Part shown: positions 24,560 to 34,356 of the stretch, in pieces
How the letters are laid out: each line of letters starts with the position of its first letter
Position numbering within the stretch: the first letter of the stretch is position 1
DNA from: Arenibacter latericius DSM 15913
GTDB taxonomy: Bacteria > Bacteroidota > Bacteroidia > Flavobacteriales > Flavobacteriaceae
DNA: 38,877 nucleotides
Direction: 5' to 3'
NCBI RefSeq assembly: GCF_000424985.1
Contig: NZ_AUKX01000048.1
Span: 1 to 38,877, forward strand
The notes under the pieces: model-generated
Told to the model about the DNA's origin: nothing
Databases searched by the model: none
The model's input: the letters and a program-made list of their open reading frames with translations, nothing else
Position numbers and translations under genes: made by a program

Positions 24560-26065
24560 ATGAAGATTTTTAATGCCAAAGAAATATATGATGCTGATAA
24601 AATCACATTAAAAAGACAGAGTATAAATGCTGATGCTCTAATGGAAAGAGCTGCCATTCAGATTTTTAACTGGCTGCATAACTATTTAAAAGACTCTAAA
24701 TCTCCCATTTATATTTTCTGTGGAGTGGGTAATAATGGAGGGGATGGTTTGGTGGTTGCACGGCATCTAATACAGCATGGATATAAGGTTGCTGTTTATA
24801 TCATAAACTTTAGTGAGCGGCGGTCTAAAGAATTTTTAACTAATCTAAATAGGCTAGAGAAGTTGAATGTGTATATCACTAATATGGACGAGTTTTCTAG
24901 TTTTCCGCAATTGGAGGAGAAGGCAATAATCCTTGACGCTATTTTCGGAATTGGCCTGGAAAGAGATGTAGCTCCATGGATTTTAAACGTTTTCAGGGAA
25001 ATTAATAAGTCTAATTCATTTGTTATATCTGTTGATATTCCTTCTGGTGTTTATATGAATCATAAGGTTCCGGAGGTTGATGAGGCCATTAAATGTAATC
25101 ACCTTCTTAGTTTCCAAGTGCCAAAACTTATATTTTTTCTTCCAAATACGGGGGTGTTTCTTAATAGTTGGGAGCTCTTGGATATAGGGTTAGATCAGGA
25201 GTTTCTTTATAATGCACCATCTACTTTCCAATATGTAGCTAAGGAGAACGCCTTAGCCTTATACCGTCCTAGGGAGAAATACTCTCACAAAGGTACCTAT
25301 GGTCATTCATTAATTATTGGCGGGAGTTACGGGAAAATTGGAGCCGTAATATTGGCTTCAAAGGGATGTCTTCATTCTGGTAGTGGACTAGCAACTGCTT
25401 TCGTTCCCAAATGTGGCTATATACCGCTGCAAACTGCAGTACCCGAATTAATGGTGCTTACTGATGGCAATGATTTAGAAATTGATAATATTAATTTTGA
25501 TTTTACGCCTTCTGTTATTGGTATTGGGGTGGGAATGGGAACTAGTGATAATACTGTAAAAGCATTTTCTCAGTTTTTAAAAAATAACACTATTCCCTTG
25601 GTTATAGATGCAGACGGGCTAAATATTCTTTCTCGGAATCCAGAGTTACTTCTTTTGTTGCCGCCACAAACGGTTCTTACGCCACATCCTAAAGAATTAG
25701 AGCGAATTTTGGGGAGGTGGAAAAACGATTTTGATAAATTGGAAAAAGTAAAACAATTTTCTGAAAAGTACGACTGTGTTGTGGTGATTAAGGGTGCGCA
25801 TACCATTACTATTTATAAGGATAATGGGTATGTGAATTCTACTGGGAATCCAGGAATGGCAACAGGAGGTAGTGGAGATGTGCTTACAGGAATAATCTCT
25901 GGCTTAATTGCGCAGGGATATACAGCTCTAGATGCTGCTGTACTTGGGGTGTTTCTACATGGTAGGGCAGGTGATATGGCTGTAGAGCAATGCGGAATGT
26001 CTGCAATGCTAGCTACTGATATTACAACGCATATTGGAAAGGCTTATTTAGAATTGTTAAGCTAA
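24560..26065 (+). CDS. nnr: Bifunctional NAD(P)H-hydrate repair enzyme
   Basis: The 501-residue protein repairs damaged NADH/NADPH hydrates. The N-terminal YjeF epimerase domain (about 1-215) has the loop CGVGNNGGDGLVVARHL near 54-70 and the catalytic-site Asp region LDAIFGIGL near 129. The C-terminal ADP-dependent dehydratase, ribokinase-like (about 225-501), has KGTYGHSLIIGGSYGKIGA near 237-255, TPHPKELERILG near 381, and the anion-hole/catalytic motif NPGMATGGSGDVLTGIISG near 431-449. Domain order and length match bacterial Nnr. It diverges from the thr operon through overlapping promoters. Confidence 0.95.
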   Translation: MKIFNAKEIYDADKITLKRQSINADALMERAAIQIFNWLHNYLKDSKSPIYIFCGVGNNGGDGLVVARHLIQHGYKVAVYIINFSERRSKEFLTNLNRLEKLNVYITNMDEFSSFPQLEEKAIILDAIFGIGLERDVAPWILNVFREINKSNSFVISVDIPSGVYMNHKVPEVDEAIKCNHLLSFQVPKLIFFLPNTGVFLNSWELLDIGLDQEFLYNAPSTFQYVAKENALALYRPREKYSHKGTYGHSLIIGGSYGKIGAVILASKGCLHSGSGLATAFVPKCGYIPLQTAVPELMVLTDGNDLEIDNINFDFTPSVIGIGVGMGTSDNTVKAFSQFLKNNTIPLVIDADGLNILSRNPELLLLLPPQTVLTPHPKELERILGRWKNDFDKLEKVKQFSEKYDCVVVIKGAHTITIYKDNGYVNSTGNPGMATGGSGDVLTGIISGLIAQGYTALDAAVLGVFLHGRAGDMAVEQCGMSAMLATDITTHIGKAYLELLS

Positions 26066-26147
26066 GTATTTGTATGGTTTGCCTAGGGGTTGGGTAAGAT
26101 ACTGGCTAGAAACTTTAGTAAATGTGAGTGTGGTAATATAATGTTAT

Positions 26148-26546
26148 TTAGGATCGGATTCTTCTTTTTATCCATGCTAGCGCATTGTCTAAATCGATGA
26201 AAAATTTCATGTTTTTCTTGTAAAACAACCTTTCTATATTGAAATTATGCATGTCTATTTCCTTTATGGATACCACTGCAAGGGCTTTTAGATTTTCTAT
26301 TTCCCGAAGTTGATTGTAAATCATTGGGTCTATAGCGTAGGAGTATTTGCGTAAGCTTATAAATCCAAAGTTTTTATCCCTAAAATGGATTTCTATGATG
26401 CCTAGAATTTGAAATAATCGCTCTCCATTAACGGTGGAACCTTCGTCAAAAATGGAAATCATATAATCGTCATAGACCTGTATTTTGCCAATCTCTAATT
26501 GGTACTCTCTAACGATTATAGTTTTATTCGGTCTTTCGACTTTCAT
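26148..26546 (-). CDS. STAS/SpoIIAA-like small protein
   Basis: The 132-residue protein is a flavobacterial type I associate with the STAS-like group. An N-terminal beta strand with YQLEIGKIQVYDDYMISIFDEG leads to HFRDKNFGFISLRKYSYAIDP (near 55-75), then LKALAVVSIKEIDMHN and a C-terminal helix LDNALAWIKRR. No catalytic residues are evident. Family members are often found in several copies in flavobacteria and have no established role. It is cytoplasmic, with no signal or membrane segment. I am not sure of the function; the fold assignment is from overall pattern only. Confidence 0.55.
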   Translation of the reverse strand: MKVERPNKTIIVREYQLEIGKIQVYDDYMISIFDEGSTVNGERLFQILGIIEIHFRDKNFGFISLRKYSYAIDPMIYNQLREIENLKALAVVSIKEIDMHNFNIERLFYKKNMKFFIDLDNALAWIKRRIRS

Positions 26547-26859
26547 TTATGGTGGTTTATATAGTGTCTCTTAAACGAATGTATAATTAAGAGTCTCTAT
26601 TTTAAAAAGTATTAGATTAAAGACTTAATAATCGTTTATATGGAAAACAAAGAAATATTTTGTATATAGATTCTTACATTAACTGTTTAAAACCTTTTCA
26701 TATTTCTAAGTGTGGTAAAGGGGTATTAGGAGGGGTGAAAAAATTAAAAAGGAGTAACAAATATTTGCTACTCCTTTTTAATAGATACTTATATGTTAAG
26801 GGCTAGATTAAACTAAGCCTGTAACTTAGATTTAGTTGTCATTTTAGCGTAGCCTCCAA
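26547..26859. other. Intergenic region between the STAS-like gene and clpC
   Basis: About 310 bases, AT-rich, with no convincing ORF. The only clear element is the hairpin terminator at 26746-26779. The promoter of the minus-strand STAS-like gene should lie in the part near 26550-26650, but I see no good TTG/TAnnTTTG pair. Confidence 0.6.
26746..26779. terminator. Bidirectional intrinsic terminator after clpC
   Basis: AAAAAGGAGTA (26746-26756) pairs with TACTCCTTTTT (26769-26779) around a 12-base loop. In the minus direction the stem is followed by TTTTTAATTTTTTC, so it is well suited to end clpC transcription about 80 bases after the stop codon. Confidence 0.8.
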
Positions 26860-29403
26860 TTAAGTTTTGGATTCTTCGGCTTTGTTAATTTTGATGGTAA
26901 GCTCTTTCTTATCTTCATCTAAATCCATGTTAATGGTATCGCCTTCTTCTAATTTGGAGTTAACAATTTCCTCTGCTAGTGCATCTTCAATGTATTTTTG
27001 AATGGCTCGCTTTAATGGTCTTGCTCCATATTGTTTATCGAATCCTTTTTCGGCAATATAATCCTTTGCTTTTTCAGAAAGAATAAGGTTGTACCCTATA
27101 TTTTTAATTCTAGCGAACAGCTTTTTAAGTTCAATATCTATAATTTTATGGATATCTTCTCTTTCTAAGGCGTTAAAGACTACTACATCGTCTATTCTAT
27201 TTAAGAATTCAGGTGCAAATGCTTTTTTAAGGGCATTCTCAATTACACTCTTTTTGTGAGAGTCTGCTTGAGCCTTTTTCGCTGAAGTTCCAAAACCAAC
27301 TCCCTGACCGAAGTCTTTAAGTTGTCTCGCACCGATGTTAGAGGTCATTATAATGACCGTATTTCTAAAATCGACCTTCCTGCCTAAACTATCGGTAAGG
27401 AAACCGTCGTCTAATACTTGCAATAACATGTTAAAGACATCTGGATGTGCCTTTTCTATCTCATCTAATAGAATTACAGAATAGGGCTTACGGCGTACTT
27501 TTTCTGTTAACTGTCCGCCTTCTTCATATCCAACATATCCCGGAGGTGCTCCTACTAATCTAGAGATTGCAAATTTCTCCATGTATTCGCTCATGTCTAC
27601 TCGTATTAAGCCATCTTCAGAATCAAATAATTCTTTTGCGAGTATTTTTGCGAGTTGTGTTTTTCCAACCCCGGTTTGACCCAAGAAAATAAAAGAGCCA
27701 ATAGGTTTATTAGGATCCTTTAATCCGGCACGGTTTCTTTGTATGGCTTTCGCTACCTTAGAAACTGCATCATCCTGGCCTATTACATTTGCTTTAATTA
27801 TTTCCGGTAATTTAGCAAGTTTATTGCTTTCCGTCTGTGCAATTCTGTTTACTGGAATACCACTCATCATAGAAACAACATCGGCTACGTTATCCTCAGT
27901 TACTGTTTCTTTATGGAGTTTACTATCTTCTTCCCATCGTTCTTGAGCAAGTGCTAAATCTTTTTCAATTCGCTTTTCATCGTCTCTAAGCTTGGCAGCT
28001 TCCTCATACTTTTGTTTTTTAACGACTGAGTTCTTTAGTTCCCGAACATCTTCTAGTTTTTTCTCTAATTCTAAAATTTGTTTTGGCACGTCCATATTAA
28101 CGATATGTACTCTAGAACCGGCTTCATCCAATGCGTCTATAGCTTTGTCTGGTAGAAACCTATCCGTCATATACCGGCTTGTAAGTTTTACACAGGCAGT
28201 AATTGCTTCTTCTGTATAAATTACATTATGATGTTCTTCATACTTACCTTTAATATTCTTAAGTATCTCAATAGTTTCTTCAACGGTAGTAGGTTCTACT
28301 AGTACCTTTTGAAATCTTCTCTCTAAGGCACCGTCTTTCTCGATGTACTGACGGAACTCGTCTAAAGTGGTTGCGCCAATACATTGAATCTCACCTCTTG
28401 CTAAGGCAGGTTTAAACATGTTGGAAGCGTCTAAGCTGCCAGTAGCTCCTCCTGCACCAACAATGGTGTGAATTTCATCAATAAATAAGATAACATCGTC
28501 ATTTTTTTCCAATTCGTTCATCACCGCTTTCATGCGTTCTTCAAATTGGCCACGATATTTTGTCCCAGCTACTAAAGAGGCTAGGTCTAGGGTTACTACT
28601 CTTTTATTGTATAGAATCCTAGATACCTTTTTATTAATAATCCTAAGAGCTAAACCTTCTGCAATAGCGCTTTTTCCTACACCAGGTTCACCTATTAGTA
28701 GGGGGTTGTTCTTTTTCCTTCTACTAAGTATTTGTGATACTCGTTCAATTTCTTTTTCACGTCCCACTACAGGGTCTAGTTTGTTTTCTTCTGCCATTCT
28801 GGTCAGGTCCCGTCCAAAATTGTCCAATACTGGAGTTTTGGATTTCTTGTTTCCCTTTGGAGTGCTAGCGCCAAATGTGCTTTCTTTCTCCTCATGGGAA
28901 TCACCGGAATCACTAGGAAAGGATTCCGAGGTAGGGGAGTCTATAAAATCATCATCACTTGTAATCATAGATTTAAATTGATCTTTTACCCCATCATAAT
29001 CTACTTTTAACTTATGAAGTAGTTTGGTAGTGGGGTCATTCTCATTGCGTAAAATACAAAGCAATAGATGCGCTGTATTAATAGAGGAGCTTTGAAAAAG
29101 CTTTGCCTCTAAAAATGTTGTTTTTAACGCACGCTCTGCTTGTCTGGTAAGATGCAGGTTCTTTTTGTCCTTTTGTACACTTCCAGAATTGGGGTTTGCC
29201 GGACTTAGAATTTCCACTTTTCTCCTGAGGTGGTCCAAGTCTACGTCCAAGGCATCTAAAATGCTGATAGCTTTTCCGTTGCCATCCCTAAGTAGTCCCA
29301 ACATTAAGTGCTCAGTACCAATAAAGTCGTGCCCCAATCTTAGGGCTTCTTCTTTACTGTAAGCAATAACGTCTTTAACTCTAGGGGAAAAATTGTCGTC
29401 CAT
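26860..29403 (-). CDS. clpC: ATP-dependent Clp protease ATP-binding subunit ClpC
   Basis: The 847-residue Hsp100 unfoldase has a double Clp N-domain (1-150), an acidic Ser/Glu linker (151-180), the first AAA module with Walker A GEPGVGKS (238-245) and Walker B LFIDE (306-310), a coiled middle/UVR-like segment (about 440-485), and the second AAA module with GQTGVGKT (575-582) and ILLDE (644-648). The VGF tripeptide at 702-704 is the likely ClpP-docking loop, so it should feed ClpP rather than act as a ClpB disaggregase. The middle segment is short, as in ClpC. Single-gene unit, with the terminator at 26746-26779; gyrA diverges on the other side. Confidence 0.95.
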   Translation of the reverse strand: MDDNFSPRVKDVIAYSKEEALRLGHDFIGTEHLMLGLLRDGNGKAISILDALDVDLDHLRRKVEILSPANPNSGSVQKDKKNLHLTRQAERALKTTFLEAKLFQSSSINTAHLLLCILRNENDPTTKLLHKLKVDYDGVKDQFKSMITSDDDFIDSPTSESFPSDSGDSHEEKESTFGASTPKGNKKSKTPVLDNFGRDLTRMAEENKLDPVVGREKEIERVSQILSRRKKNNPLLIGEPGVGKSAIAEGLALRIINKKVSRILYNKRVVTLDLASLVAGTKYRGQFEERMKAVMNELEKNDDVILFIDEIHTIVGAGGATGSLDASNMFKPALARGEIQCIGATTLDEFRQYIEKDGALERRFQKVLVEPTTVEETIEILKNIKGKYEEHHNVIYTEEAITACVKLTSRYMTDRFLPDKAIDALDEAGSRVHIVNMDVPKQILELEKKLEDVRELKNSVVKKQKYEEAAKLRDDEKRIEKDLALAQERWEEDSKLHKETVTEDNVADVVSMMSGIPVNRIAQTESNKLAKLPEIIKANVIGQDDAVSKVAKAIQRNRAGLKDPNKPIGSFIFLGQTGVGKTQLAKILAKELFDSEDGLIRVDMSEYMEKFAISRLVGAPPGYVGYEEGGQLTEKVRRKPYSVILLDEIEKAHPDVFNMLLQVLDDGFLTDSLGRKVDFRNTVIIMTSNIGARQLKDFGQGVGFGTSAKKAQADSHKKSVIENALKKAFAPEFLNRIDDVVVFNALEREDIHKIIDIELKKLFARIKNIGYNLILSEKAKDYIAEKGFDKQYGARPLKRAIQKYIEDALAEEIVNSKLEEGDTINMDLDEDKKELTIKINKAEESKT

Positions 29404-29540
29404 AAAATATCCTTTCAGCTTTAAAAATAGTAAATCTATATCAAACTATGGCAAATACTATACCTAATATTAAATAAACTCATTATAGTGATAAAAAAAA
29501 TCAATTCATCTAAAAATTTCTACTTAGAATTTGTTAATCT

Positions 29541-29548
29541 TATCTTTG
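29541..29548 (+). promoter_or_regulatory. -7 box of the gyrA promoter
   Basis: TATCTTTG fits TAnnTTTG, with no TTG at the expected upstream distance. Transcription from about 29555 would give gyrA a leader of about 105 bases, which contains the perfect hairpin ATACTTT/AAAGTAT at 29566-29582. Confidence 0.4.
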
Positions 29549-29658
29549 CTCACAAGTGTTGATAAATACTTTACAAAAGTATGGCATAATTGCGATGATA
29601 GTGTCGATTTTATGTATATTGTCGTGCTTTTTTTAACTAATTATAGAGAAGATTTTAA

Positions 29659-32223
29659 ATGGCAGAAAGAGAAAAATTAATTTCGGTTAACATTGAAGAT
29701 GAAATGAAATCTGCGTACATTGATTATTCAATGTCCGTCATTGTGTCACGTGCCCTGCCAGATGTCAGGGATGGTTTGAAGCCAGTACATAGAAGGGTTT
29801 TATTTGGGATGCATGAGTTGGGTGTTAGGTCTAATAGTGCCCATAAGAAATCGGCGCGTATTGTTGGTGAGGTGCTAGGTAAGTACCACCCACACGGTGA
29901 CACCTCTGTATATGATTCCATGGTGCGTATGGCACAGGAGTGGAGTTTACGGTATATGTTGGTAGATGGCCAAGGTAACTTTGGATCTATAGATGGTGAT
30001 AGTCCGGCAGCTATGCGTTATACGGAGGCCCGTATGCGTAAAATAGCGGATGATATGTTGATTGATATAGAAAAGGATACGGTAGATCATCAATTGAATT
30101 TTGATGATTCGCTAAAAGAGCCAACTGTTTTGCCTACTAGGGTTCCCAATCTATTGGTGAATGGTGCTTCTGGTATTGCGGTAGGGATGGCTACAAATAT
30201 GCCGCCTCATAACTTATCTGAAGTTGTTGATGGTACTATTGCTTATATTGATAATCATGATATTTCTATAGATGAAATTATCACTCATATTAAAGCACCA
30301 GATTTTCCAACTGGTGGTATCATTTATGGGTATGATGGCGTTAAAGAAGCTTTCCACACAGGGCGAGGACGTGTCATGATGCGTGCAAAAGCTCAATTTG
30401 AGGAAGTACAAGGGAGGGAATGTATTATTGTTACAGAAATCCCTTACTTAGTAAATAAGGCCGACATGATTAAGAAGACAGCGGACCTTGTTAACGAGAA
30501 AAAAATTGAAGGGATTGCTTCCATAAGGGATGAGTCGGATAGAAACGGGATGCGTATCGTTTATATACTAAAAAGAGATGCTATACCTAATATTGTACTT
30601 AATACCTTATATAAGTATACTGCATTACAATCTTCTTTTAGTGTAAATAATATTGCACTTGTAGGTGGAAGACCGCAATTATTGAACATCAAAGAGATCA
30701 TTCATTATTTTGTAGAGCACCGTCATGAGGTAGTAGTACGACGTACTGAGTTTGAACTGAAAAAGGCAGAAGACAGAGCTCACATATTGGAAGGTCTTAT
30801 TATTGCTTCAGATAATATAGATGAAGTGATTGCCATTATTAGAGGTTCTTCTAACGCGGAAGAAGCAAGAGAGCGGTTGATGGAGCGTTTTAAACTTAGT
30901 GAGATTCAGGCAAAGGCCATTGTAGATATGAGGCTGCGTCAATTAACCGGACTGGAGCAAGATAAACTAAGAGCTGAGTATGAGGAGATCATTGCCCTTA
31001 TAACAGAATTAAAGGATATTTTGGCTAGGAAGGAACGTAGAATGGAAATCATTAAGGAAGAGCTACAAGAGATAAAGTCTAAATATGGAGATGAGAGACG
31101 TTCTGAAATAAATATTGCTGGTGGGGACTTAAGTATGGAAGATATGATTCCAGATGAGCAAGTGGTTATTACCATTTCCCATGCAGGTTATATTAAAAGA
31201 ACACCATTATCAGAATACAAAACACAGAATAGAGGAGGAGTGGGTCAAAAAGCTTCTTCTACAAGAAATGAAGATTTCTTGGAGCACTTGTTCGTAAGTA
31301 CTAATCACCAGTATATGCTGTTCTTTACGAAAAAAGGTAAATGTTTCTGGATGAGAGTGTACGAGATTCCGGAAGGTACTAGGACATCTAAAGGACGTGC
31401 TATCCAAAACCTTATCAATATAGAAAATGATGATATGGTTAAAGCCTTTATTTCTACCAAAGATTTAAAGGATGAAGAATACATAAATAGTCATTATGTA
31501 ATTATGGCTACTAAAAAAGGAGTTGTTAAAAAGACTTCCTTGGAGCAGTATTCAAGACCAAGACAAAATGGTATTAATGCAATTGGAATTAGAGAAGGGG
31601 ATGAGCTGTTAGAAGCTAAACTGACCACTGGTTCTAGTCAGATATTCTTAGGGCTTAAATCTGGAAAGGCCATTAGATTTGAAGAGAATAAGACAAGACC
31701 GATGGGAAGAAATGCATCTGGTGTTAGAGGTATAACCCTAGACAGTGATAATGATGAGGTGATAGGAATGGTTGCAGTCCATAATTTTGATGAGGAGATA
31801 TTGGTTGTTTCTGAAAATGGATATGGAAAACGTTCCAGCATCGAGGATTATAGGGTAACCAATAGAGGAGGTAAGGGTGTGAAAACCATCTCTGTTACCG
31901 AAAAAACTGGAGATTTAGTTGCTATTAAAAACGTTTCTGATGCAGATGATCTTATGATTATCAATAAGTCTGGTATCGCAATTAGGATGAGCGTGGAGGA
32001 TTTAAGAGTTATGGGACGTGCTACTCAGGGAGTGCGACTTATAAATATTAAAGGGAAAGATTCTATTGCAGCAGTTGCTAAAGTGATGAAGGACGAAGAA
32101 GAAATAGAGGATGTTGACAATTTAGATGTTGACAGCTTGGATGTTGACAGCTTGGATGTTGATTCTACCAATGAGGATGGCACGACTCTTGATAATAATG
32201 AAGAGCAAACTGAAAAAGAATAA
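29659..32223 (+). CDS. gyrA: DNA gyrase subunit A
   Basis: The 854-residue topoisomerase II subunit has the N-terminal [20 protein letters not shown] (22-41), the catalytic tyrosine Y121 in [10 protein letters not shown], and the quinolone-resistance region GDTSVYD at 80-86, where the residue matching E. coli Ser83 is Thr82 and the Asp87 equivalent is Asp86. The C-terminal beta-pinwheel carries a GyrA-box-like QNRGGVG near 528, supporting gyrase rather than topoisomerase IV. The last 40 residues are highly acidic and include a tandem repeat of LDVDS (DNA repeat at 32110-32163). A TPR protein gene follows after 33 bases. Confidence 0.97.
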   Translation: MAEREKLISVNIEDEMKSAYIDYSMSVIVSRALPDVRDGLKPVHRRVLFGMHELGVRSNSAHKKSARIVGEVLGKYHPHGDTSVYDSMVRMAQEWSLRYMLVDGQGNFGSIDGDSPAAMRYTEARMRKIADDMLIDIEKDTVDHQLNFDDSLKEPTVLPTRVPNLLVNGASGIAVGMATNMPPHNLSEVVDGTIAYIDNHDISIDEIITHIKAPDFPTGGIIYGYDGVKEAFHTGRGRVMMRAKAQFEEVQGRECIIVTEIPYLVNKADMIKKTADLVNEKKIEGIASIRDESDRNGMRIVYILKRDAIPNIVLNTLYKYTALQSSFSVNNIALVGGRPQLLNIKEIIHYFVEHRHEVVVRRTEFELKKAEDRAHILEGLIIASDNIDEVIAIIRGSSNAEEARERLMERFKLSEIQAKAIVDMRLRQLTGLEQDKLRAEYEEIIALITELKDILARKERRMEIIKEELQEIKSKYGDERRSEINIAGGDLSMEDMIPDEQVVITISHAGYIKRTPLSEYKTQNRGGVGQKASSTRNEDFLEHLFVSTNHQYMLFFTKKGKCFWMRVYEIPEGTRTSKGRAIQNLINIENDDMVKAFISTKDLKDEEYINSHYVIMATKKGVVKKTSLEQYSRPRQNGINAIGIREGDELLEAKLTTGSSQIFLGLKSGKAIRFEENKTRPMGRNASGVRGITLDSDNDEVIGMVAVHNFDEEILVVSENGYGKRSSIEDYRVTNRGGKGVKTISVTEKTGDLVAIKNVSDADDLMIINKSGIAIRMSVEDLRVMGRATQGVRLINIKGKDSIAAVAKVMKDEEEIEDVDNLDVDSLDVDSLDVDSTNEDGTTLDNNEEQTEKE
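32110..32163 (+). repeat. Tandem 15-bp repeat in the 3' end of gyrA
   Basis: GATGTTGACA(A/G)(T/C)TT(A/G) occurs three times (32110, 32125, 32140) and a fourth, partial copy begins at 32155. It encodes [19 protein letters not shown] in the acidic GyrA tail. Units 2 and 3 are identical, as expected from recent replication slippage. Confidence 0.85.
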
Positions 32224-32256
32224 CTATAAACACTACTATAAATTAATCTTTTTGAA

Positions 32257-33519
32257 ATGAAAACAAATATTTTAATACTATCCACTATGTTTTGCAGCGT
32301 AGTAGGATTTTCTCAGAAAAGTGAAATTAGAACTGCTGATAGGGCTTTAAGGTCTGGTAATGCGGCAGAGGCGAAAGCTGCTCTAGAAAGTGCTTCCTCT
32401 TTAATAGATGGGGCTAATGACAAAATGCAAGCTGAATACTATCTTTTAAAAGGTAAGGCATATTCAGAACTAGCTAAAAAAGGAGAAGCTGATGCTTTTG
32501 ATGTTGCTATAGCTTCCCTTAGAAAGGTAGGTGAGGTTGAAAAAGCCAATGGCAGATCTAAATACACCTCAGAAGCTAATGAAAAGCTTGCTGGTATGAC
32601 AGTTGATTTGGTAAATGCAGCTGTAGAGGATAATAATAACGAAAGGTTCAAAGAAGGAGCAGAGAAGCTTTATTTGGGATACCAATTAAGTCCTAAAGAT
32701 ACTGTTTACCTTTATTATGCTGCCAGTAGTGCAGTAAATGGAGGGCATTTTGAGCAGGCTCTTGAGTACTACAATGAATTAAAAGAACTTAACTACGATG
32801 GGAGCGGAATAGTTTATAAGGCTACCAATGTTGAGACAGGTGAAGTTGAGGAGATGGATAAAACTCAAAGAGAGTTAATGGTAAAATCTGGCGCTTATAA
32901 AGATCCTGTAGATGAAAAAACACCTTCTAAAACAACAGAGATTGTTAAGAACGTTGCATTAATTTACACGCAATTAGGTCAGGATGATAAAGCTTTGGAA
33001 GCCTATAAGGACGCTAGAGCTAAAGATCCAAAAGATGTTAACCTTATTTTGAACGAGGCTAACTTGTATTATAAAATGGGAGATAAGGAGAAATTCAAGT
33101 CTTTAATGGCAGAAGCTACAGAAGTAGCTCCAGACAACCCAGACCTTTTCTACAATATTGGAGTAATCAATATGGAGCAAGGTAATATAGAAGAGGCAAG
33201 AGCGGCTTATAAGAGAGCTATTGAAATTAACCCTAAGTATGTAAACGCTCAGCTAAACCTTTCTACTACCTATGTAAATGAAGGGAATAGCCTGATTGAT
33301 GAGATGAATTCTTTAGGAAATTCTAAAAAGGATATCGCGAGATATGATGAGCTAAAAGAGCAAAAAGATAGCTTATTCCGTGATGGTGCTATTATTTTAG
33401 AAGATGCTATTAAAGAATCTCCTGATAATCAAGGGATTTTAACGCAACTTAAAAATATATATGGAGCGTTAGGTGATAATGAGAACTTTATGCGTGTAAA
33501 AAAGCTTTTAGGTGAGTAA
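32257..33519 (+). CDS. Secreted tetratricopeptide-repeat protein
   Basis: The 420-residue protein has a signal peptide (MKTNILILSTMFCSVVGFSQ, cleavage likely after about residue 19 or 20, FSQ). The rest is helical. Recognisable TPR units include the ones around FEQALEYYNELKELNYDG (near 168), NVALIYTQLGQDDKALEAYK (near 232), ANLYYKMGDKEKFKSL (near 267) and the canonical DLFYNIGVINMEQGNIEEAR...IEINPKY (near 293-328). It is probably periplasmic and scaffolds protein interactions. No enzymatic domain is visible. It follows gyrA by 33 bases, so it is probably read from the gyrA transcript, and a strong terminator lies 24 bases behind it. Confidence 0.85.
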   Translation: MKTNILILSTMFCSVVGFSQKSEIRTADRALRSGNAAEAKAALESASSLIDGANDKMQAEYYLLKGKAYSELAKKGEADAFDVAIASLRKVGEVEKANGRSKYTSEANEKLAGMTVDLVNAAVEDNNNERFKEGAEKLYLGYQLSPKDTVYLYYAASSAVNGGHFEQALEYYNELKELNYDGSGIVYKATNVETGEVEEMDKTQRELMVKSGAYKDPVDEKTPSKTTEIVKNVALIYTQLGQDDKALEAYKDARAKDPKDVNLILNEANLYYKMGDKEKFKSLMAEATEVAPDNPDLFYNIGVINMEQGNIEEARAAYKRAIEINPKYVNAQLNLSTTYVNEGNSLIDEMNSLGNSKKDIARYDELKEQKDSLFRDGAIILEDAIKESPDNQGILTQLKNIYGALGDNENFMRVKKLLGE

Positions 33520-33542
33520 TTAGCGCAAAAAATATAATACCT

Positions 33543-33576
33543 AAAAAAAGCCGTCTGTTAAACGACGGCTTTTTTA
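33543..33576. terminator. Bidirectional intrinsic terminator
   Basis: AAAAAAGCCGTC (33544-33555) and GACGGCTTTTTT (33564-33575) pair perfectly over 12 bp around an 8-base loop, with T runs in both directions. It serves the TPR gene from the left and the NlpC/P60 gene from the right. Confidence 0.93.
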
Positions 33577-33581
33577 TTTTA

Positions 33582-34334
33582 TTAAATTATCTTTTTTATT
33601 ACTCTTAAACTATGGGTGTAGGTGTTGGCTTCGGAACTAAAAATCCCAGCATGATCTAGTCTATCTAATCTTACTTTTCCATAGGAGTGAATAATATAAT
33701 TGTTATCCATTATAATTCCTACATGGTCTATAATACCCTCATCATTGTCGAAAAAGGCCAAATCCCCAGGTTCACTTTCTTCTATAAAGCTTAGTGCCTC
33801 CCCTTGTTTAGATTGTTCTTCAGCTTCCCTTAAAAGTTGGTAGCCGTTTATTTTGTACACCATTTGGGCCAGGCCAGAAGAATCTATACCGAAGGCGCTC
33901 TTGCCACCCCATAAGAACGGGGCGTTTAGATAGAGTAATGCGGTTTCTATTAATTGACCTCTTCCTTGGTATCCATTAGAGCATGAACCGTCAAAATAAT
34001 GCTTTAAAACCTTGGGTTCTAATATAGTTGACCCTAGAACAATAGGTAAAAGTACGCTAGTGTCGGTTTCAATAAATGAAATTAAGTCTGAAGAAATTTT
34101 TGTGTCTTCAGCATTCTCTATTTCTAAATATTGCTGTTCATTGATAAGAACAAACTGTTGATTATTGACCCAGCCTTCATATCTGTCGAACGCAATACGG
34201 ATCCTGCTCCATTTTTTTCGTTGTTCTAGGACTTTAAAATGTTCCCCATACAACAATTGAGTTTTCATTTCCCCACTATCCTCTGGAATGGAACGTACTG
34301 GGACAAGGCTGAGGTGGCAAATACCGTACTGCAT
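33582..34334 (-). CDS. NlpC/P60 (C40) family protein with the catalytic Cys replaced by Ser
   Basis: The 250-residue protein has an N-terminal SH3b-like part (about 1-65; VPVRSIPEDSGEMKTQLLYGE), a second segment (66-110), and a C-terminal NlpC/P60 domain from about 120. Family members cut peptidoglycan stem peptides using Cys-His-His. Here the motif that should be DCSG reads D151-S152-S153-G154, so Ser takes the place of the nucleophile; the codon is TCT. The His residues are kept (H204 in IDHVGIIM, H216 in YIIHSYGK). It lacks a signal peptide. It lies 22 bases after the thiolase stop on the same strand, so it is likely the second gene of that unit. The fold is certain; activity is doubtful. 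Confidence 0.85.
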   Translation of the reverse strand: MQYGICHLSLVPVRSIPEDSGEMKTQLLYGEHFKVLEQRKKWSRIRIAFDRYEGWVNNQQFVLINEQQYLEIENAEDTKISSDLISFIETDTSVLLPIVLGSTILEPKVLKHYFDGSCSNGYQGRGQLIETALLYLNAPFLWGGKSAFGIDSSGLAQMVYKINGYQLLREAEEQSKQGEALSFIEESEPGDLAFFDNDEGIIDHVGIIMDNNYIIHSYGKVRLDRLDHAGIFSSEANTYTHSLRVIKKII

Positions 34335-34356
34335 TGATTTGCTTTACAAGAACTTA

